Shown in pieces: positions 12,906 through 25,750 of a stretch of DNA of 64,000 nt. A program made the translations under genes and the position numbers. Source of the stretch: Asterias amurensis (Eukaryota > Echinodermata > Asteroidea > Forcipulatida > Asteriidae); contig NC_092651.1 in assembly GCF_032118995.1 (NCBI RefSeq), forward strand, positions 18,274,349 to 18,338,348, in the 5' to 3' direction. Below the pieces are notes generated by a model. It worked only from the letters and a program-made list of their open reading frames with translations, searched no databases and was not told the origin of the DNA. Each line of letters begins with the position of its first letter. Position 1 is the first letter of the stretch.

Positions 12906-15787
12906 GAAAATTTGTTGTTTTTTTCAGTTTTTGTTTACTTATGATTTTTTTTTGAAACTTTGTTTTTTGCAGTACTTTGATAACATCCTCTAGTTTATAA
13001 CTCCTGAATTCATGAGAAAGCTGGCAGTGGATTGCCTCCTCATTGGAAGAGACTGAAAGAGAACAAGTGAGGGTGTGCGACTTCACTATAGAGATGGCTT
13101 AAATAGCAATTTGAGGATGAGGCGGCCATGGACGCAAGTATACGCCGGATGGTGGTGGGGGAGACAAGTCATTGATGGCCAAAAGTTAACTTGGATCGAT
13201 CTTCCAACACAGTTTAATAGTAAGTTGTTGGGTCAAATCTAGTTCATGTTGGTAATGTCTCTATAAAGGCACTGGACACTGTAAGTAATTACTCAAAGTA
13301 ATTATTAGCATAAAGCCTTACTTAGTAATGGAAAGCTGTTTGATAGTACAAAGCGTTGTGAGAAACAGTTCCTGCTGAAAGAAAGTAGTTTTTGAGAAAG
13401 ATGTAATTTCTCACTGGAATATTTGAATTTGATTTTCAGGGCGAAATCAAGCATCTGAAAGCACACAAATTGTGCAACAAGGGCACTTTTTTCTTCCATT
13501 ATTCTCTTGCAACTTTTACGACCAATTGAACTCAAATTTTCACAGGTTTGTTACTTTATGCACCAAGTGAGACGACTGGTCTTTGACATTTACCAATAGG
13601 GTCCAGTGCCTTTAGAGACATTACCATCATCAGTTTTCATGTTACTCAAATATTTGTGTCAACTTTTGCCAAATGCAATTCACAAATGCTTTTGAGCGAA
13701 GCAGCAAAATTAAAAATGACGATGCACACAAAAATACATGGAAATTTTGTCTTTCCTTACTCTTGAACTAACACCAAATTTGTCAAAGCAAATTTGGTAC
13801 TTCTCAAAATGGCGGACCATTTAAGTTTACACAATAAAAGGAACACCACATACTTTTGATGATAAACCACTGTCAATAAATATACACAACTTTTAAAGAC
13901 AATGGACACTATTGGTCAAAGACTAGTCTTCTCACTTGGTGTATCTCAACATATGCATAAAATAACAAACCTGTGACATTTTGAGCCAAATCGGTCATCA
14001 AAGTTGCGAGATTATGATGAAAAAAAAGCACGCTTGTCACACGAAGTTGTGTGCTTTCAGATGCTTGATTTCGAGACTTCAAATTCTGAATCTGAGGTCT
14101 CAAAATCAAACTCGTGGAAAATTACTTCTGCTTCGAAAACTACGTTACTTCAGAGGGAGCCGTTTCTCACAGTGTTTTATACTACCAATCTCTCTCCATT
14201 ACTTGTTACCAAGTAAGGTTTTATGCTAACAATTATTTTGAGTAATTACCAATAGTGCCCACTGCCTTTAAATTGTGTTTTCAACCAGATTTATGTCTTT
14301 AAAAAAACGTTCCTAGCCCAAATCACCAACCCTAAAAGCAATGTGTTTCTTAAAGGCAGTGGACACGTTGGTAATTACTCAAAATTATTATGAGCTAAAA
14401 ACCCTTACTTTGTAACGAGTAATGGGAAGAGGTGGATAGTATAAAATATTGTGAGAAACAGCTCCCTCTGAAGTGATGTAGTTTCGAGAAAGAAGTAGTT
14501 TTCCACGAATTTGATTTCGAGGCACCTCAGATTTAGAAATTGAGGTCTCGAAAGCAAGCATCTGAAAGCACACAACTTCGTGTGACAAGGGTGTTATTTT
14601 TTTATTAATACATCACGCAACTTCGACGACCAATTGAGCTATTTTATGCACATGGTGAGATACAACAACTGTGAATAACCAACAGTGTCCATTGTTTTTA
14701 AAGAGACACTTTGCTTTTGGAATGAGCACTTTGGGCCTTAAAACAAGCAGTTGTTAAATGATTCACTCATTGATGCTTCAAAATTGTGTGATTTATTTTT
14801 AACTTTGTCAACTATAGTTCTAACAGTTTTGCATTTTGTTGAGACAATTTGTGGACACCACAAAATTGTAAACTATTTTAGTTCACAAAGTAAGAGGAAA
14901 ACCACACAGTTTGAGGCACTACTTTTAGATGATGTTTCCAACAAGATTTATGTCATTTCAACAACTTTGCCAATTCTAAAAGCAATGTGGATAGCTCAAA
15001 GACGCATTGCATTTGGAAGGGGCGTTTGGGCTTTAGATAGTGCTTGCTAGGAAACTAGAAATTTTAATTTCTGATTTGCTAGAAAGCACTATTAATAAAC
15101 TACACAAATATACCAGGCATCTGTGTGGTTACCTTTTTTTAGTTCTGAAGAACAATTTTTGCAGACCATTAGTTCACAAGGTAAAAAGAAATCCACACAG
15201 ATTTGAGCACATTAGTGTAAATAGTTTGTAGCCCTACTTCTTTGAACAGATTCCACCCAGATTCACATTATAACAAACGCTTTTGTTGCCCAAATTGGCA
15301 AATGTTGAATTACCTTACACTTAAAGACACTGGACACTGTTGGTAATTGTCAAAGACCAGTCTTCTCACTTGATGTATCTCAGTTAGTCGTAGAAGTTGA
15401 GAGATAACTATGAAAGAAAAAACACCCTTGTGACACGAATTTGCTTTCAGTTGTTTGATTTGAGACCTCAAAATTCTATTTTTGAGGTCTCAAAACCAAA
15501 CTTGTAAAAAACTTCTCGAAAACAACGTCACTTCAGAGGGAACCGTTTCTCACAATGTTCTATACTATCAACCTCTCTCCATTACTCATAACCAAGTTAG
15601 GGTGTTATGCTATTAATTACTTTGAGTAATTACCAATAGTGTCCACTGCCTTTAAAGGGACATTTCTTTTGGATTGCGCTTTTTGCTTTTGGAGTGGGTA
15701 ATGTGGGCTTTAGAATGTGCTCTCTATGGAATGAATTTGGTTGGGATGATTCAACATTAGAAAATGGTGAGCCACACAATTATACCT
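12906..15787. repeat. Array copy 4
   Basis: Complete 2882-bp copy. Its start resembles copies 2 and 6, and its CACATTAGTGTAAATAG segment near 15208 matches copy 2 only. Confidence 0.85.
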
Positions 15788-18661
15788 GAAAATTTACTGG
15801 TTTTTTCAGTCTTAATTTACTTTTGATTTTTCTTTTTTTAACTTTGATTTTTGCAGAACTTTGATAACATCCTCTAGTTTATAACTCCTGAATTTATGAG
15901 AAAGCTGGCAATGGATTGCCTCCTCATTGGATGAGACTGAAAGAGAACAAGTGAGGGTGTGCGACTCCACTATAGCGATGGCTTAAATAGCAATTTGAGT
16001 ATGAGGCGGCCATGGACGCAAGTATACGCCGGATGGTGGTGGGAGAGACCAGGCATTGATGGCCAAAAGTTAACCTGGATCGATCTTCCAACACAGTTTA
16101 ATAGTAAGTTGTTGGGTCAAAATTAGTTCATGTTGGTAATGTCTTTATAAAGGCACTGGACACTGTAAGTAATTACTCAAAGTTATTATTAGCATAAAGC
16201 CTTTAATGAGTATGGAGAGCTGTTTGATAGTACAAAGCGTTGTGAGAAACAGTTCCTGCTGAAAGAAAGTAGTTTTTGAGAAAGATGTAATTTCTCACTG
16301 GAATATTTGAATTTGATTTTCAGGGCGAAATCAAGCATCTGAAAGCACACAAATTGTGCAACAAGGGCACTTTTTTTTCCCATTATTCTCTTGCAACTTT
16401 TACGACCAATTGAACTCAAATTTTCACAGGTTTGTTACTTTATGCACCAAGTGAGACAACTGGTCTTTGACATTTACATAGGGTCCAGTGCCTTTAGAGA
16501 CATTACCATCATCAGTTTTCATGTTACTCAAATATTTGTGTCAACTTTTGCCAAATGCAATTCACAAATGCTTTTGAGCGAAGCAGCAAAATTAAAAATG
16601 ACGATGCACACAAAAATACATGGAAATTTTGTTTTTCCTTACTCTTGAACTAACACCAATTTTGTCAAAGCAAATTTGGTACTTCTCAAAATGGTGGACC
16701 ATTTAAGTTTACACAATAAAAGGAACACCACATACTTTTGATGATAAACCACTGTCAATAAATATACACAACTTTTAAAGACAATGGACACTATTGGTCA
16801 AAGACTAGTCTTCTCACTTGGTGTATCTCAACATGTGCATAAAATAACAAACCTGTGACATTTTGAGCCAAATCGGTCATCAAAGTTGCGAGATTATAAT
16901 GGGAAAAAAAACACGCTTGTCACACGAAGTTGTGTGCTTTCAGATGCTTGATTTCGAGACCTCAAATTCTGAATCTGAGGTCTCAAAATCAAACTCGTGG
17001 AAAATTACTTCTTCTCGAAAACTACGTTACTTCAGAGGGAGCCGTTTCTCACAGTGTTTTATACTACCAATCTCTCTCCATTACTTGTTACCAAGTAAGG
17101 TTTTATGCTAGCAATTATTTTGAGTAATTACCAATAGTGCCCACTGCCTTTAAATTGTGTTTTCAACCAGATTTATGTCTTTAAAAAAACGTTCCTAGCC
17201 CAAATCACCAACCCTAAAAGCAATGTGTTTCTTAAAGGCAGTGGACACATTGGTAATTACTCAAAATTATTATGAGCTAAAAACCCTTACTTTGTAACGA
17301 GTAATGGGAAGAGGTGGATAGTATAAAATATTGTGAGAAACAGCTCCCTCTGAAGTGATGTAGTTTCGAGAAAGAAGTAGTTTTCCACGAATTTGATTTC
17401 GAGGCACCTCAGATTTAGAATTTGAGGTCTCGAAAGCAAGCATCTGAAAGCACACAACTTCATGTGACAAGGGTGTTATTTCTTTTATTAATACATCACG
17501 CAATTTCGACGACCAATTGAGCTATTTTATGCATATGGTGAGATACAACAACTGTGAATAACCAACAGTGTCCATTGTCTTTAAAGAGACACATTGCATT
17601 TGGAATGAGCACTTTTGGCCTTAAAACAAGCAGTTGTTAAATGATTCACTCATTGATGCCTCAAAATTGTGTGATTTATCTTTAACTTTGTCAACTATAG
17701 TTCTAACAGTTTTGCATTTTGTTGAGACAATTTGTGAACACCACAAAATTGTAAACTATTTTAGTAAGAGGAAAACCACACAGTTTGAAGCACTACTTTT
17801 AGATAATGTTTCCAACAAGATTTATGTCATTTCAACACTTTGCCAATTCTAAAAGCAATGTGGATAGCTCAAAGACGCATTGCATTTGGAAGGGGCGTTT
17901 GGGCTTTAGATAGTGCTTGCTAGGAAACTAGAAATTTTAATTTCTGATTTGCTAGCAAGCACTATTAATAAACTACACAAATATACCAGGCATCTGTGTG
18001 GTTACCTTTTTTTAGTTTTGAAGAACAATCTTTGCAGACCATTAGTTCACAAGGTAAAAAGAAATCCACACAGATTTGAGCACATGAGTGTAAATAGTTT
18101 GTAGCCCTACTTCTTAGAACATGTTCCACCCAGATTCACATTATAACAAACGCTTTTGTTGCCCAAATTGGCAAATGTTGAATTACCTTACACTTAAAGA
18201 CACTGGACACTATTGGTAATTGTCAAAGACCAGTCTTCTCACTTGATGTATCTCAATTGGTCGTAGAAGTTGAGAGATAACTATGAAAGAAAAAACACAC
18301 TTGTGACGCAAATTTGCTTTCAGTTGTTTGATTTCGAGACCTCAAAATTCTATTTTTAAAGTCTCAAAACCAAAGTTATGAAAAACTTCTCGAAAACAAC
18401 GTCACTTCAGAGGGAACCGTTTCTCATAATGTTCTATTCTATCAACCTCTCCCCATTACTCATTACCAAGTTAGGGTGTTATGCTATTAATTACTTTGAG
18501 TAATTACCAATAGTGTCCACTGCCTTTAAAGGGACATTTCTTTTGGATTGCGCTTTTTGCTTTTGGAGTGGGTAATGTGGGCTTTAGAATGTGCTCTCTA
18601 TGGAATGAATTTGGTTGGGATGATTCAACATTAGAAAATGGTGAGCCACACAATTATACCT
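15788..18661. repeat. Array copy 5
   Basis: Complete 2874-bp copy, with small private deletions such as the shortened segment near 17760, where the phrase between AACTATTTTAGT and AAGAGGAAAACC is lost. Confidence 0.85.
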
Positions 18662-20713
18662 GAAAATTTATTGTTTTTTTTCAGTTTTTGTTTACTTATG
18701 ATTTTTTTTTTTTACTTTGATTTTTGCAGTACTTTGATAACATCCTCTAGTTTATAACTCCTGAATTCATGAGAAATCTGGCAATGGATTGCCTCCTCAT
18801 TGGATGAGACTGAAAGAGGAAAGTGAGGGTGTGCGACTCCACTATAGAGATGGCTAACATAGCAATTTGAGGATGAGGCGGCCATGGACGCAAGTATATG
18901 CCGGATGGTGGTGGGGGAGACCAGGCATTGATGGCCAAAAGTTAACCTGGATCGATCTTCCAACACAGTTTAATAGTAAGTTGTTGGGTCAAAATTAGTT
19001 CATGTTGGTAATGTCTCTATAAAGGCACTGGACACTGTAAGTAATTACTCAAAGTTATTATTAGCATAAAGCCTTACTTAGTAATGGAAAGCTGTTTGAT
19101 AGTACAAAGCGTTGTGAGAAACAGTTCCTGCTGAAAGAAAGTAGTTTTTGAGAAAGATGTAGTTTCTCACTGGAATATTTGAATTTGATTTTCAAGGCGA
19201 AATCAAGCATCTGAAAGCACACAAGTTGTGCGACAAGGGCACTTTTTTCTTCCATTATTCTCTTGAAACTTTTACGACCAGTTGAACTCAAATTTTGCAC
19301 AGGTTTGTTACTTTATGCACCAAGTGAGACGACTGGTCTTTGACATTTACCAATAGGGTCCAGTGCCTTTAGAGACATTACCATCATCAGTTTTCATGTT
19401 ACTCAAATATTTGTGTCAACTTTTGCCAAATGCAATTCACAAATGCTTTTGAGCGAAGCAGCACAATTAAAAATGACGATGCACACAAAAATACATGGAA
19501 ATTTTGTCTTTCCTAACTCTTGAACTAACACCAATTTTGTCAAAGCAAATTTGGTACTTCTCAAAATGGCGGACCATTTAAGTTTACACAATAAAAGGAA
19601 CACCACATACTTTTGATGATAAACCACTGTAAATAAATATATACTACTTTTAAAGGCAACGGACACTATTGGTCAAAGACTAGTCTTCTCACTTGGTGTA
19701 TCTCAACATATGCATAAAATAACAAAACCTGTGACAATTTGAGCCAAATCGGTCATCAAAGTTGCGAGACAAAAAATGAAAAAAAACACGCTTGTCACAG
19801 GAAGTTGTGTGCTTTCAGATGCTTGATTTCGAGACCTCAAATTCTGAATCTGAGGTCTCAAAATCAAACTCGTGGAAAATTTACTTCTTTTTCGAAAACT
19901 ACGTTACTTCAGAGGGAGCCGTTTCTCACAGTGTTTTATACTACCAATCTCTCTCCATTACTTGTTACCAAGTAAGGTTTTATGCTAACAATTATTTTGA
20001 GTAATTACCAATAGTGCCCACTGCCTTTAAATTGTGTTTTCAACCAGATTTATGTCTTTCAAAAAACGTTCCTAGCCCAAATCACCAACCCTAAAAGCAA
20101 TGTGTTTCTTAAAGGCAGTGGACACATTGGTAATTACTCAAAATTATTATGAGTTAAAAACCCTTACTTTGTAACGAGTAATGGGAAGAGGTGGATAGTA
20201 TAAAATATTGTGAGAAACAGCTCCCTCTGAAGTGATGTAGTTTCGAGAAAGAAGTAGTTTTCCACGAATTTGATTTCGAGGCACCTCAGATTTAGAATTT
20301 GAGGTCTCGAAAGCAAGCATCTGAAAGCACACAACTTCGTGTGACAAGGGTGGTGTTTATTTATTAATACATCACGCAACTTCGACGACCAATTGAGCTA
20401 TTTTATGCACATGGTGAGATACAACAACTGTGAATAACCAACAGTGTCCATTGTTTTTAAAGAGACACTTGCATTTGGAATGAGCACTTTTGGCCTTAAA
20501 ACAAGCAGTTGTTAAATGATTCACTCGTTGATGCCTCAAAATTGTGTGATGTATCTTTAACTTTGTCAACTATAGTTCTAACAGTTTTGCATTTTGTTGA
20601 GACAATTTGTGGACACCACAAAATTGTGAACCATTAAATTTAGTTCACAAAGTAAGAGGAAAACCACACAGTATTGAGGCACTACTTTTAGATTATGTTT
20701 CCAACAAGATTTC
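18662..20713. repeat. Array copy 6, truncated on the right
   Basis: About 2.05 kb of the unit. Homology stops near 20713 inside the GACACATTGC element, after the phrase TTTCCAACAAGATTT. The distal third of the unit is missing here; a stretch equivalent to it occurs separately at 26172-26838. Confidence 0.8.
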
Positions 20714-21310
20714 AAAGCCCAAATCACCCAATCTAAAATCAATGCGTTTCTTTAAGAAGGTTTTGACATTTTTATGTTGAATTACCTCACATGCTTTAAG
20801 AGACACATTGCATTTGGATTGTGGGCTTTGGGCAACGAGCAGTTGTTTTGCAATGAATATTGTTGGAAAGATCCTTTAAAAGTAGATTAAAATTGTTCAC
20901 TCAAAAACGTGTGGTTTTTACATTTACTTTGTGAACTAACATGGTCCGACAGTGGCATTTTGTTGAGGCAATAATGGGATTATTTTATGATTGGTTTTTG
21001 GATAAGAACGTTAATAGTTTGCTATTTTATAGTTTGTGTTCTTGAATGAAGATAAACCAAGCACATATGTGGTTTTTACCGACTTAAAAACTGCTGTTTT
21101 TCAGTGTGAATCGCCAGTGACGGCGTGGGGGCTAGTGTTGCATAGTGACCCATCAAAACACGTTCTGCTAATTACGGTGCACACAATATAGGGGGATGTG
21201 GCTATAGTTTTATAGCTATGAAGTTTGTTTATTTGGTTTGACTTCATTATATTGATTTTCAGGCAGTAATAGAATATTAATGAGGTTGTTTGTTGTTGTA
21301 TGTATAGTTG
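20714..21310. other. No gene seen; degenerate MITE debris
   Basis: AT-rich DNA with scraps of the same repeat vocabulary as the array (for example GAGACACATTGCATTTGGATT near 20800). No coding or RNA gene is supported. Confidence 0.55.
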
Positions 21311-21684
21311 TTAAAGCCATTGGACCCTTTCGGTTCAGACAAAAATAAAAAGGTTCACAGATTTACAAATAACTTACAGGGTTTACAGAAGGCAGTGGTG
21401 AAAGACTTCTCTTGAATTATTATTCCATGAAATGCTTTATTTTTTGAGAAAACAGCAAAACATTATTAATTCTCGTTAACGAGAATTACGGATTTTTTTG
21501 AAACACATGTCATGACACGGCGAAACGCGCGGAAACAAGGTTGGGTTTTTCCATTGTTTTCTCCCGACTCCGATGACCAATTGAGCCTAAATTTTCACAG
21601 GTTTGTTATTTGATATAGAAGTTGTGGTACACAAAGTGTGGGCCTTGGACAACACTCTTTACCAAAAGGGTCCAATGGCTTTAA
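21311..21684. mobile_element. MITE with TTAA ends, GCCATTGGACCC family
   Basis: The element is bounded by TTAA on both sides. Its ends are TTAAAGCCATTGGACCCTTT on the left and AAAGGGTCCAATGGCTTTAA-like on the right, so the termini are inverted. The interior has further imperfect inverted symmetry (TTAATTCTCGTTAACGAGAATTA). TTAA boundaries point to a piggyBac-type nonautonomous element. A diverged relative is at 39779-40131. Confidence 0.8.
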
Positions 21685-22842
21685 AATGAATTGGTATATT
21701 TTATTCTATTTGTTCTGGAGAAAAAAAAAGTTATTTATTGTGGATGTCTGACAAACGATACTTTTGATTATTTTTATAAAAGGTGTTATATTGTGAGGAC
21801 TTGTGACAAGTGGGTTAACTTAATTAATATTTGTATACTATTTTATTATCTAGTAGTAGTACTCTAGCTAGGCCCTATATACAAAATAATGAAAGTCAGT
21901 CAACTCATAATTAATTTCAAATGCTAATATATTCAATTTTTCAGTGATCAGAATTGTCTGTAGGTGTGAATTAATTGTACAGGGATATTTCAAAGATACT
22001 TGCAAGTAATTACTATTTTTTTAAAGTACTAAAACTAAAGCCTTCAATAATAACAAATATTTTGTTTCATTCAGCAGGGAAAGATATGTGAAAACCAGGA
22101 AATAAAATTGTACAGCTGAAAAACGCGTTCCTGCTGGGTTTGTAACGGGAAACAACAAAAATACTCTTTGAAAAGTCAGCACACTGTTCACTCATGGTAA
22201 ATTTGTTTTGTAAATTTAATTTGTTAATTATATTTTGGTCGTAAGCAAGTAAGTTTGCCACTAATTTTGTTGTACACTGTAGGCTGGGCGACTAGTTAAA
22301 TGTACTACTGTACTCGACAAGTCGCAAGTTGCGGCTACGACACTAGTTGAGACTAATTTTTAATTCTCAAGCAGCATGTGTTGATTGTGGCAATGTTTGC
22401 CGCAGGCGTAATGTAGTCAAGTTCAAGTTGAAAGGATTGAAGGATTGTGCCACTTATGTCTGAGTAAATTATGTTGTCGTGAGTAGTCGTAAACACACAA
22501 TTGGTTCAGGTAGTCACAGCCTATAATTATTTGAAGTAGTCACCACTATGTTTTTAGTAGTCGTAGCGGCATGATTAACTTGGTAGTTGAAAAACAGTAG
22601 TCCCTACAAGTGCATTGCTTACAATTTGTTGCCTTATACTCAAATGTTACAGCCATACTGGCAAGCAAAAGATGTACGTATGCCTACTATGTGAGGCATA
22701 TTATGTGCACAGTTCAGTGTATGTCTGTTATTATAGTAGGAAAACCATAATACTATGATGTTACTTCCAAATTTAAATTCCCTCCATAAGTTTGTTTTAC
22801 TATTTGAATTTATAAACATATGAACGTTCTTTGTATTTTTAG
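21685..22842. other. No gene seen; AT-rich intergenic DNA
   Basis: About 1.16 kb with no convincing exon. It contains a stretch rich in GTAGTC/GACTAG words near 22280-22600, including AGTAGTCGTAGCGGC and similar phrases, of unknown meaning. Confidence 0.5.
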
Positions 22843-22971
22843 ACGGAGGTTCAAGCCCTGTTGATGACACTCTTCTTGAACATTTCTTAGATGCCCTGTC
22901 TCCTCAAACCAAATTTGGAATCTATTGACATGAGTCAAACACAGACCCGTTGGCATCTGAAAGTGCAGCAG
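22843..22971 (+). other. Candidate exon of a noncoding or decayed transcript
   Basis: A 129-nt segment sits between a T-rich tract ending TTTTTAG and a strong donor CAG/GTAAGA. One frame is open for 29 codons (contains DDTLLEHFLDALSPQTK) before a TGA; the other frames close early. I do not recognise the peptide. The next exon-like segment is at 23554. Together they could be part of a long noncoding RNA or a decayed gene. Nothing beyond splice-like edges supports this. Confidence 0.3.
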
Positions 22972-23116
22972 GTAAGACCCAGTTACTTCAAGTCAAGTTT
23001 ACACTGGTGATATTAGGTGAAAATGTTTAAGTGTCAGTTTCACTGTCCAACTAAATTCAACTTGTGTTAACTCTCACAAAGGAGGAATGCATTTTATTTT
23101 GTTAACTTTTCATTGT

Positions 23117-23250
23117 AATAGCAATAATAATAATAATAACAGGTATTTAGAGACGTTCCCCATAGAAAACTATATCACAGCGCTTACAACAACTGAAATG
23201 CACAATAAACAACAAAATCTTATCGGAAAAGCTACATACACAATGTTTGA
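23117..23250 (-). mobile_element. Truncated SINE 3' end with (AAT)n tail
   Basis: An (AATA)n run at 23119-23139 is followed by AACAGGTATTTAGAGACG and ATATCACAGCGCTTACAAC. This is the same layout as the 3' end of the SINE at 3553 and the tails at 43708 and 60568. Only the tail end is present. Confidence 0.5.
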
Positions 23251-23553
23251 AAAGAATGAGAAAAAGAGAAAGCTCAAATAGGGAAAAATGTGTTTTCAGA
23301 AATTGGTCTGTGGATTTAGCGGCTTTAATGAAAGAAGGGATGTTGTTCCATGCTGTGTATTTTTAGCACATTTTGAGTGTAGATTTTAAGAACCAATTAC
23401 TAAAAGATAGAGGAGTTTAAAAAGGGTTCAACTTCAGTTGAAATTCTGGATTTAAAAATTATATACATGTATATAATTATCAATCACCATTGTATCATTT
23501 TATAAAAAGTGTCAGAACCATTATGATTTGTATTTTTATTTTTTATTTTTTAG

Positions 23554-23649
23554 GATTCGGAATCTTTAATTTCTCAAGAGTTGCAAGCCAAGTGAACAGT
23601 TGAATAGCAGCAGCAGCAACATCAACAAACAGAGGCAGCTTGAGCTTAT
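23554..23649 (+). other. Second candidate exon
   Basis: A 96-nt segment preceded by a long T-rich tract and TTTTTAG and followed by GTAAGA. It reads in phase with one frame of the 22843-22971 segment and closes after DSESLISQELQAK. It then contains a short CAG-rich run. Exon status is inference. Confidence 0.25.
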
Positions 23650-23936
23650 GTAAGAAACTTTGGATATCCAGAGAGGCATAATGTTTCAATATGCTATGCT
23701 TCATACTTTAGTTAGTAAACAATGATTTTAGGTGCACAAGATTGTAGACACGAGTCACTGGTTTAAGCTAACATCCGGGAACGTTTAATGCAACACACGA
23801 AAGGTCAAAGGTCAATAAACAACTTTATGCATATTGCAACACATAATAGTACATGTATGTCTGTAACTCTTTGCATTAGTAAACTTGTAGTCTGTTTGGT
23901 CTAGAAATTGTTGTTTGAAAATACTTTGACAATATC

Positions 23937-24327
23937 TTAAAGGAACACGTTGCCTTGGATCGGACGAGTTGGTCTATAAAAAGCGTTTGAAACCGTTTGT
24001 TATGAAATGCATATGGTTAGAAAGATGTTTTTAAAGTAGAATTTAATGATCCACACAAGTATCACTCAAAACTGTATGGTTTACTTTTTACGTCGCGAAC
24101 TATCACGGTCGGCCATTTATGGGAGTCAAAAGTTTGACTCCCATAAATGGCCGACCGTGTTATTGGATAAGGTAAAAAGAAAACCACGCATTTTCGAGGC
24201 ATATTTGTGTAGATCATTGTATTCTACTTTTACAACATCTTTCGAACCATGTGCATTTTATAACAAACGGTTACAAAACGCTTTTCAAAGACCAACTCGA
24301 CCGATTCAAGGCAACGTGTTCCTTTAA
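23937..24327. mobile_element. Near-perfect palindromic MITE with TTAA ends
   Basis: The 391-bp element runs from TTAAAGGAACACGTTGCC to GGCAACGTGTTCCTTTAA and is a long hairpin over its full length. The centre is GACTCCCATAAATGGCCGAC with its complement. TTAA at both ends fits a piggyBac-type MITE. The arms are still closely matched, so the copy looks fairly young. The 93-residue open frame across its right part is a by-product of the palindrome. A half copy is nested in another MITE at 27177-27367. Confidence 0.85.
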
Positions 24328-25005
24328 ACAGTACATTCAATGTATTTATCTTAATTACTATTTATTAAGAGTGTCTTCATTTTAAGTATGGACAAATAAG
24401 CTTATCTATTTAAGCATACATTATGAACTTCACAATAATATGCCTTTTGTGAGCCTTTCCATGTGTTCACCTAATTCAAGTAAACGAGAATAAATTTATA
24501 CAAATGTGAACTGATCATCGTAAAAATAAATTACTCGAACTGCATCTGCAAATTTTATTAAACTTAACATAAAGCTTTTACAAAGTGAAGCAACAATATT
24601 GTTTGTCTTGCAGTGGTTACATTTTATTTCATGCACACCATGCAAAGCCTTAAATACTAATGTGTACAACATAAATTATCTCTTCAAAAAAGCATTTGTA
24701 ACATTAAATTCTTTTTATAAATAAACATCTGAAAAAGAGTTGCTTCTTCAGAGAAAATAAATCGCAAATAAAATGGTTTGTTTTTGTATTTCTTACAGTG
24801 TTTACATGAATTCAAGAATTAAACAAAGAATATGCAAATACTCATTATTTGCTCTAACCAAATCCCCAGCTGTAGCTGCTACAATGTTCTCCTATCCTGC
24901 ATTGATGAACAACCTCTCTGTGTATCTTGCTCTGCTGCTGGATTTGATGAAAATTATATTATTCATTTCTCAGATGATAAAGTTATCCTTATTATTACCC
25001 TGATG
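24328..25005. other. AT-rich DNA; host locus interrupted by a hAT MITE
   Basis: No certain gene. From about 24799 a T-rich tract and TTCTTACAG precede an open stretch, one frame of which is Cys-rich (contains SCSCYNVLLSCIDEQPLC). It is cut at 25005 by the hAT-type element. I do not recognise the peptide and cannot show it is coding. Confidence 0.35.
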
Positions 25006-25750
25006 CAGGGGCGTCAATCCGTCTTGAAAGGTGGGGGGGACATAACATTTATGGCGTGGGGTCCGAATTTTTTAGTCCGTAGATGCTCTCTGGTGCAATC
25101 TATGGAGTCTGAGGGGTGATGTTCCCCCCTCTCAGATTTAATGCCTATTTCAAGCTATGATGCACCTATTTTTGCTATCATAGTTATTGTACCTAAAAAG
25201 CAACTCAATTATAGCTTCGTAATATCCATTTTGTTTCTGCATTCTAATGCTCAGACGGCAGTTCATCCCTGGTGGGTATTAAAGATGGAGCCTGCTATAA
25301 AGCGGAACGCGAAGCCTTTTACGGCCTTGGGTCCAGGCCTAAGGGCTCGGGAAAATTTTGCATTCTAGATGTTCTGTGGTGCAATCTAAGGCCAATAAGA
25401 GGCATACAGAATGTAACAGAACATCTGTAAAATGTGAGCAGCAGTAGAACCTTTTGGGTTGACAGCATCTTCAAGTGCGGGTCTTTGAACCAAGTTTTAG
25501 CAAGTTTTTGCAATCTAGGGCCAATTTTGAGGGGGAACAATTGATATAGTGTCCCCCACTGTTGAAAAAATTGTGTCATCTTTGCCCACAGGATTAATGC
25601 CCATATAGGGACACCGGGTTTTGTCTTACACAGGGCAAAACTTGGGCTTCATGATAAAGGTGGTCAAAAAGGTGGGGGAACATTTGATATTGTGTCCCCC
25701 ACCCTCCAAAGTTGGGGGGGGACATGTCCTACTCCTGATTGACGCCCTTG
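25006..25750. mobile_element. Nonautonomous hAT-type DNA transposon, 745 bp
   Basis: The ends are inverted: CAGGGGCGTCAATC on the left and GATTGACGCCCTTG on the right, with a few mismatches. An 8-bp direct repeat CCCTGATG flanks the element at 24998-25005 and 25751-25758. CAGGGGCG-like termini with 8-bp target duplications are the hallmark of the hAT superfamily. There is no transposase frame, so it is nonautonomous. Further inner symmetry is visible in GGTGGGGGGGACA and TTGGGGGGGGACATG. Confidence 0.85.

Larger units (their letters stand above)
4996..20713. repeat. Tandem array of six 2.88-kb units made of MITEs
   Basis: Six direct copies of one unit follow each other, with starts near 4996, 7853, 10023, 12906, 15788 and 18662. 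Every unit contains the same blocks in order. In copy 1 these are: an exon-like segment (5058-5276), a MITE with GGCACTGGACA/TGTCCAGTGCC-type ends (5331-5680), a spacer, a second MITE (5957-6335), a third (6413-6770), a palindromic element starting GACACATTGC (6773-7052), a related one (7060-7385), a MITE ending ACTGCCTTTAA (7386-7722), and a GGACATTTCTTTTGG segment. The TTAAAGGCAGTGGACA ends suggest piggyBac-type MITEs (TTAA targets). The many short open frames here repeat with the unit and show no recognisable protein, so I do not call genes. Confidence 0.9.

Noticed and set aside
6815-17852. Repeated 60-100 residue frames (MLNDSLIDASKLCDL and MLARKLEILISDLLAS) recurring across the region
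   Set aside because: They recur because the DNA is tandemly repeated, they lie inside palindromic MITE sequence, and they show no domain or codon pattern. Not called as a protein family.
4996-20713. CRISPR-like or rDNA/histone-type gene array
   Set aside because: Unit is 2.88 kb, AT-rich, has no rRNA or histone sequence and is built of MITEs; spacer-repeat structure absent.
24046-24327. 93-residue open frame
   Set aside because: Lies within one arm of the near-perfect palindromic MITE at 23937-24327; chance frame.
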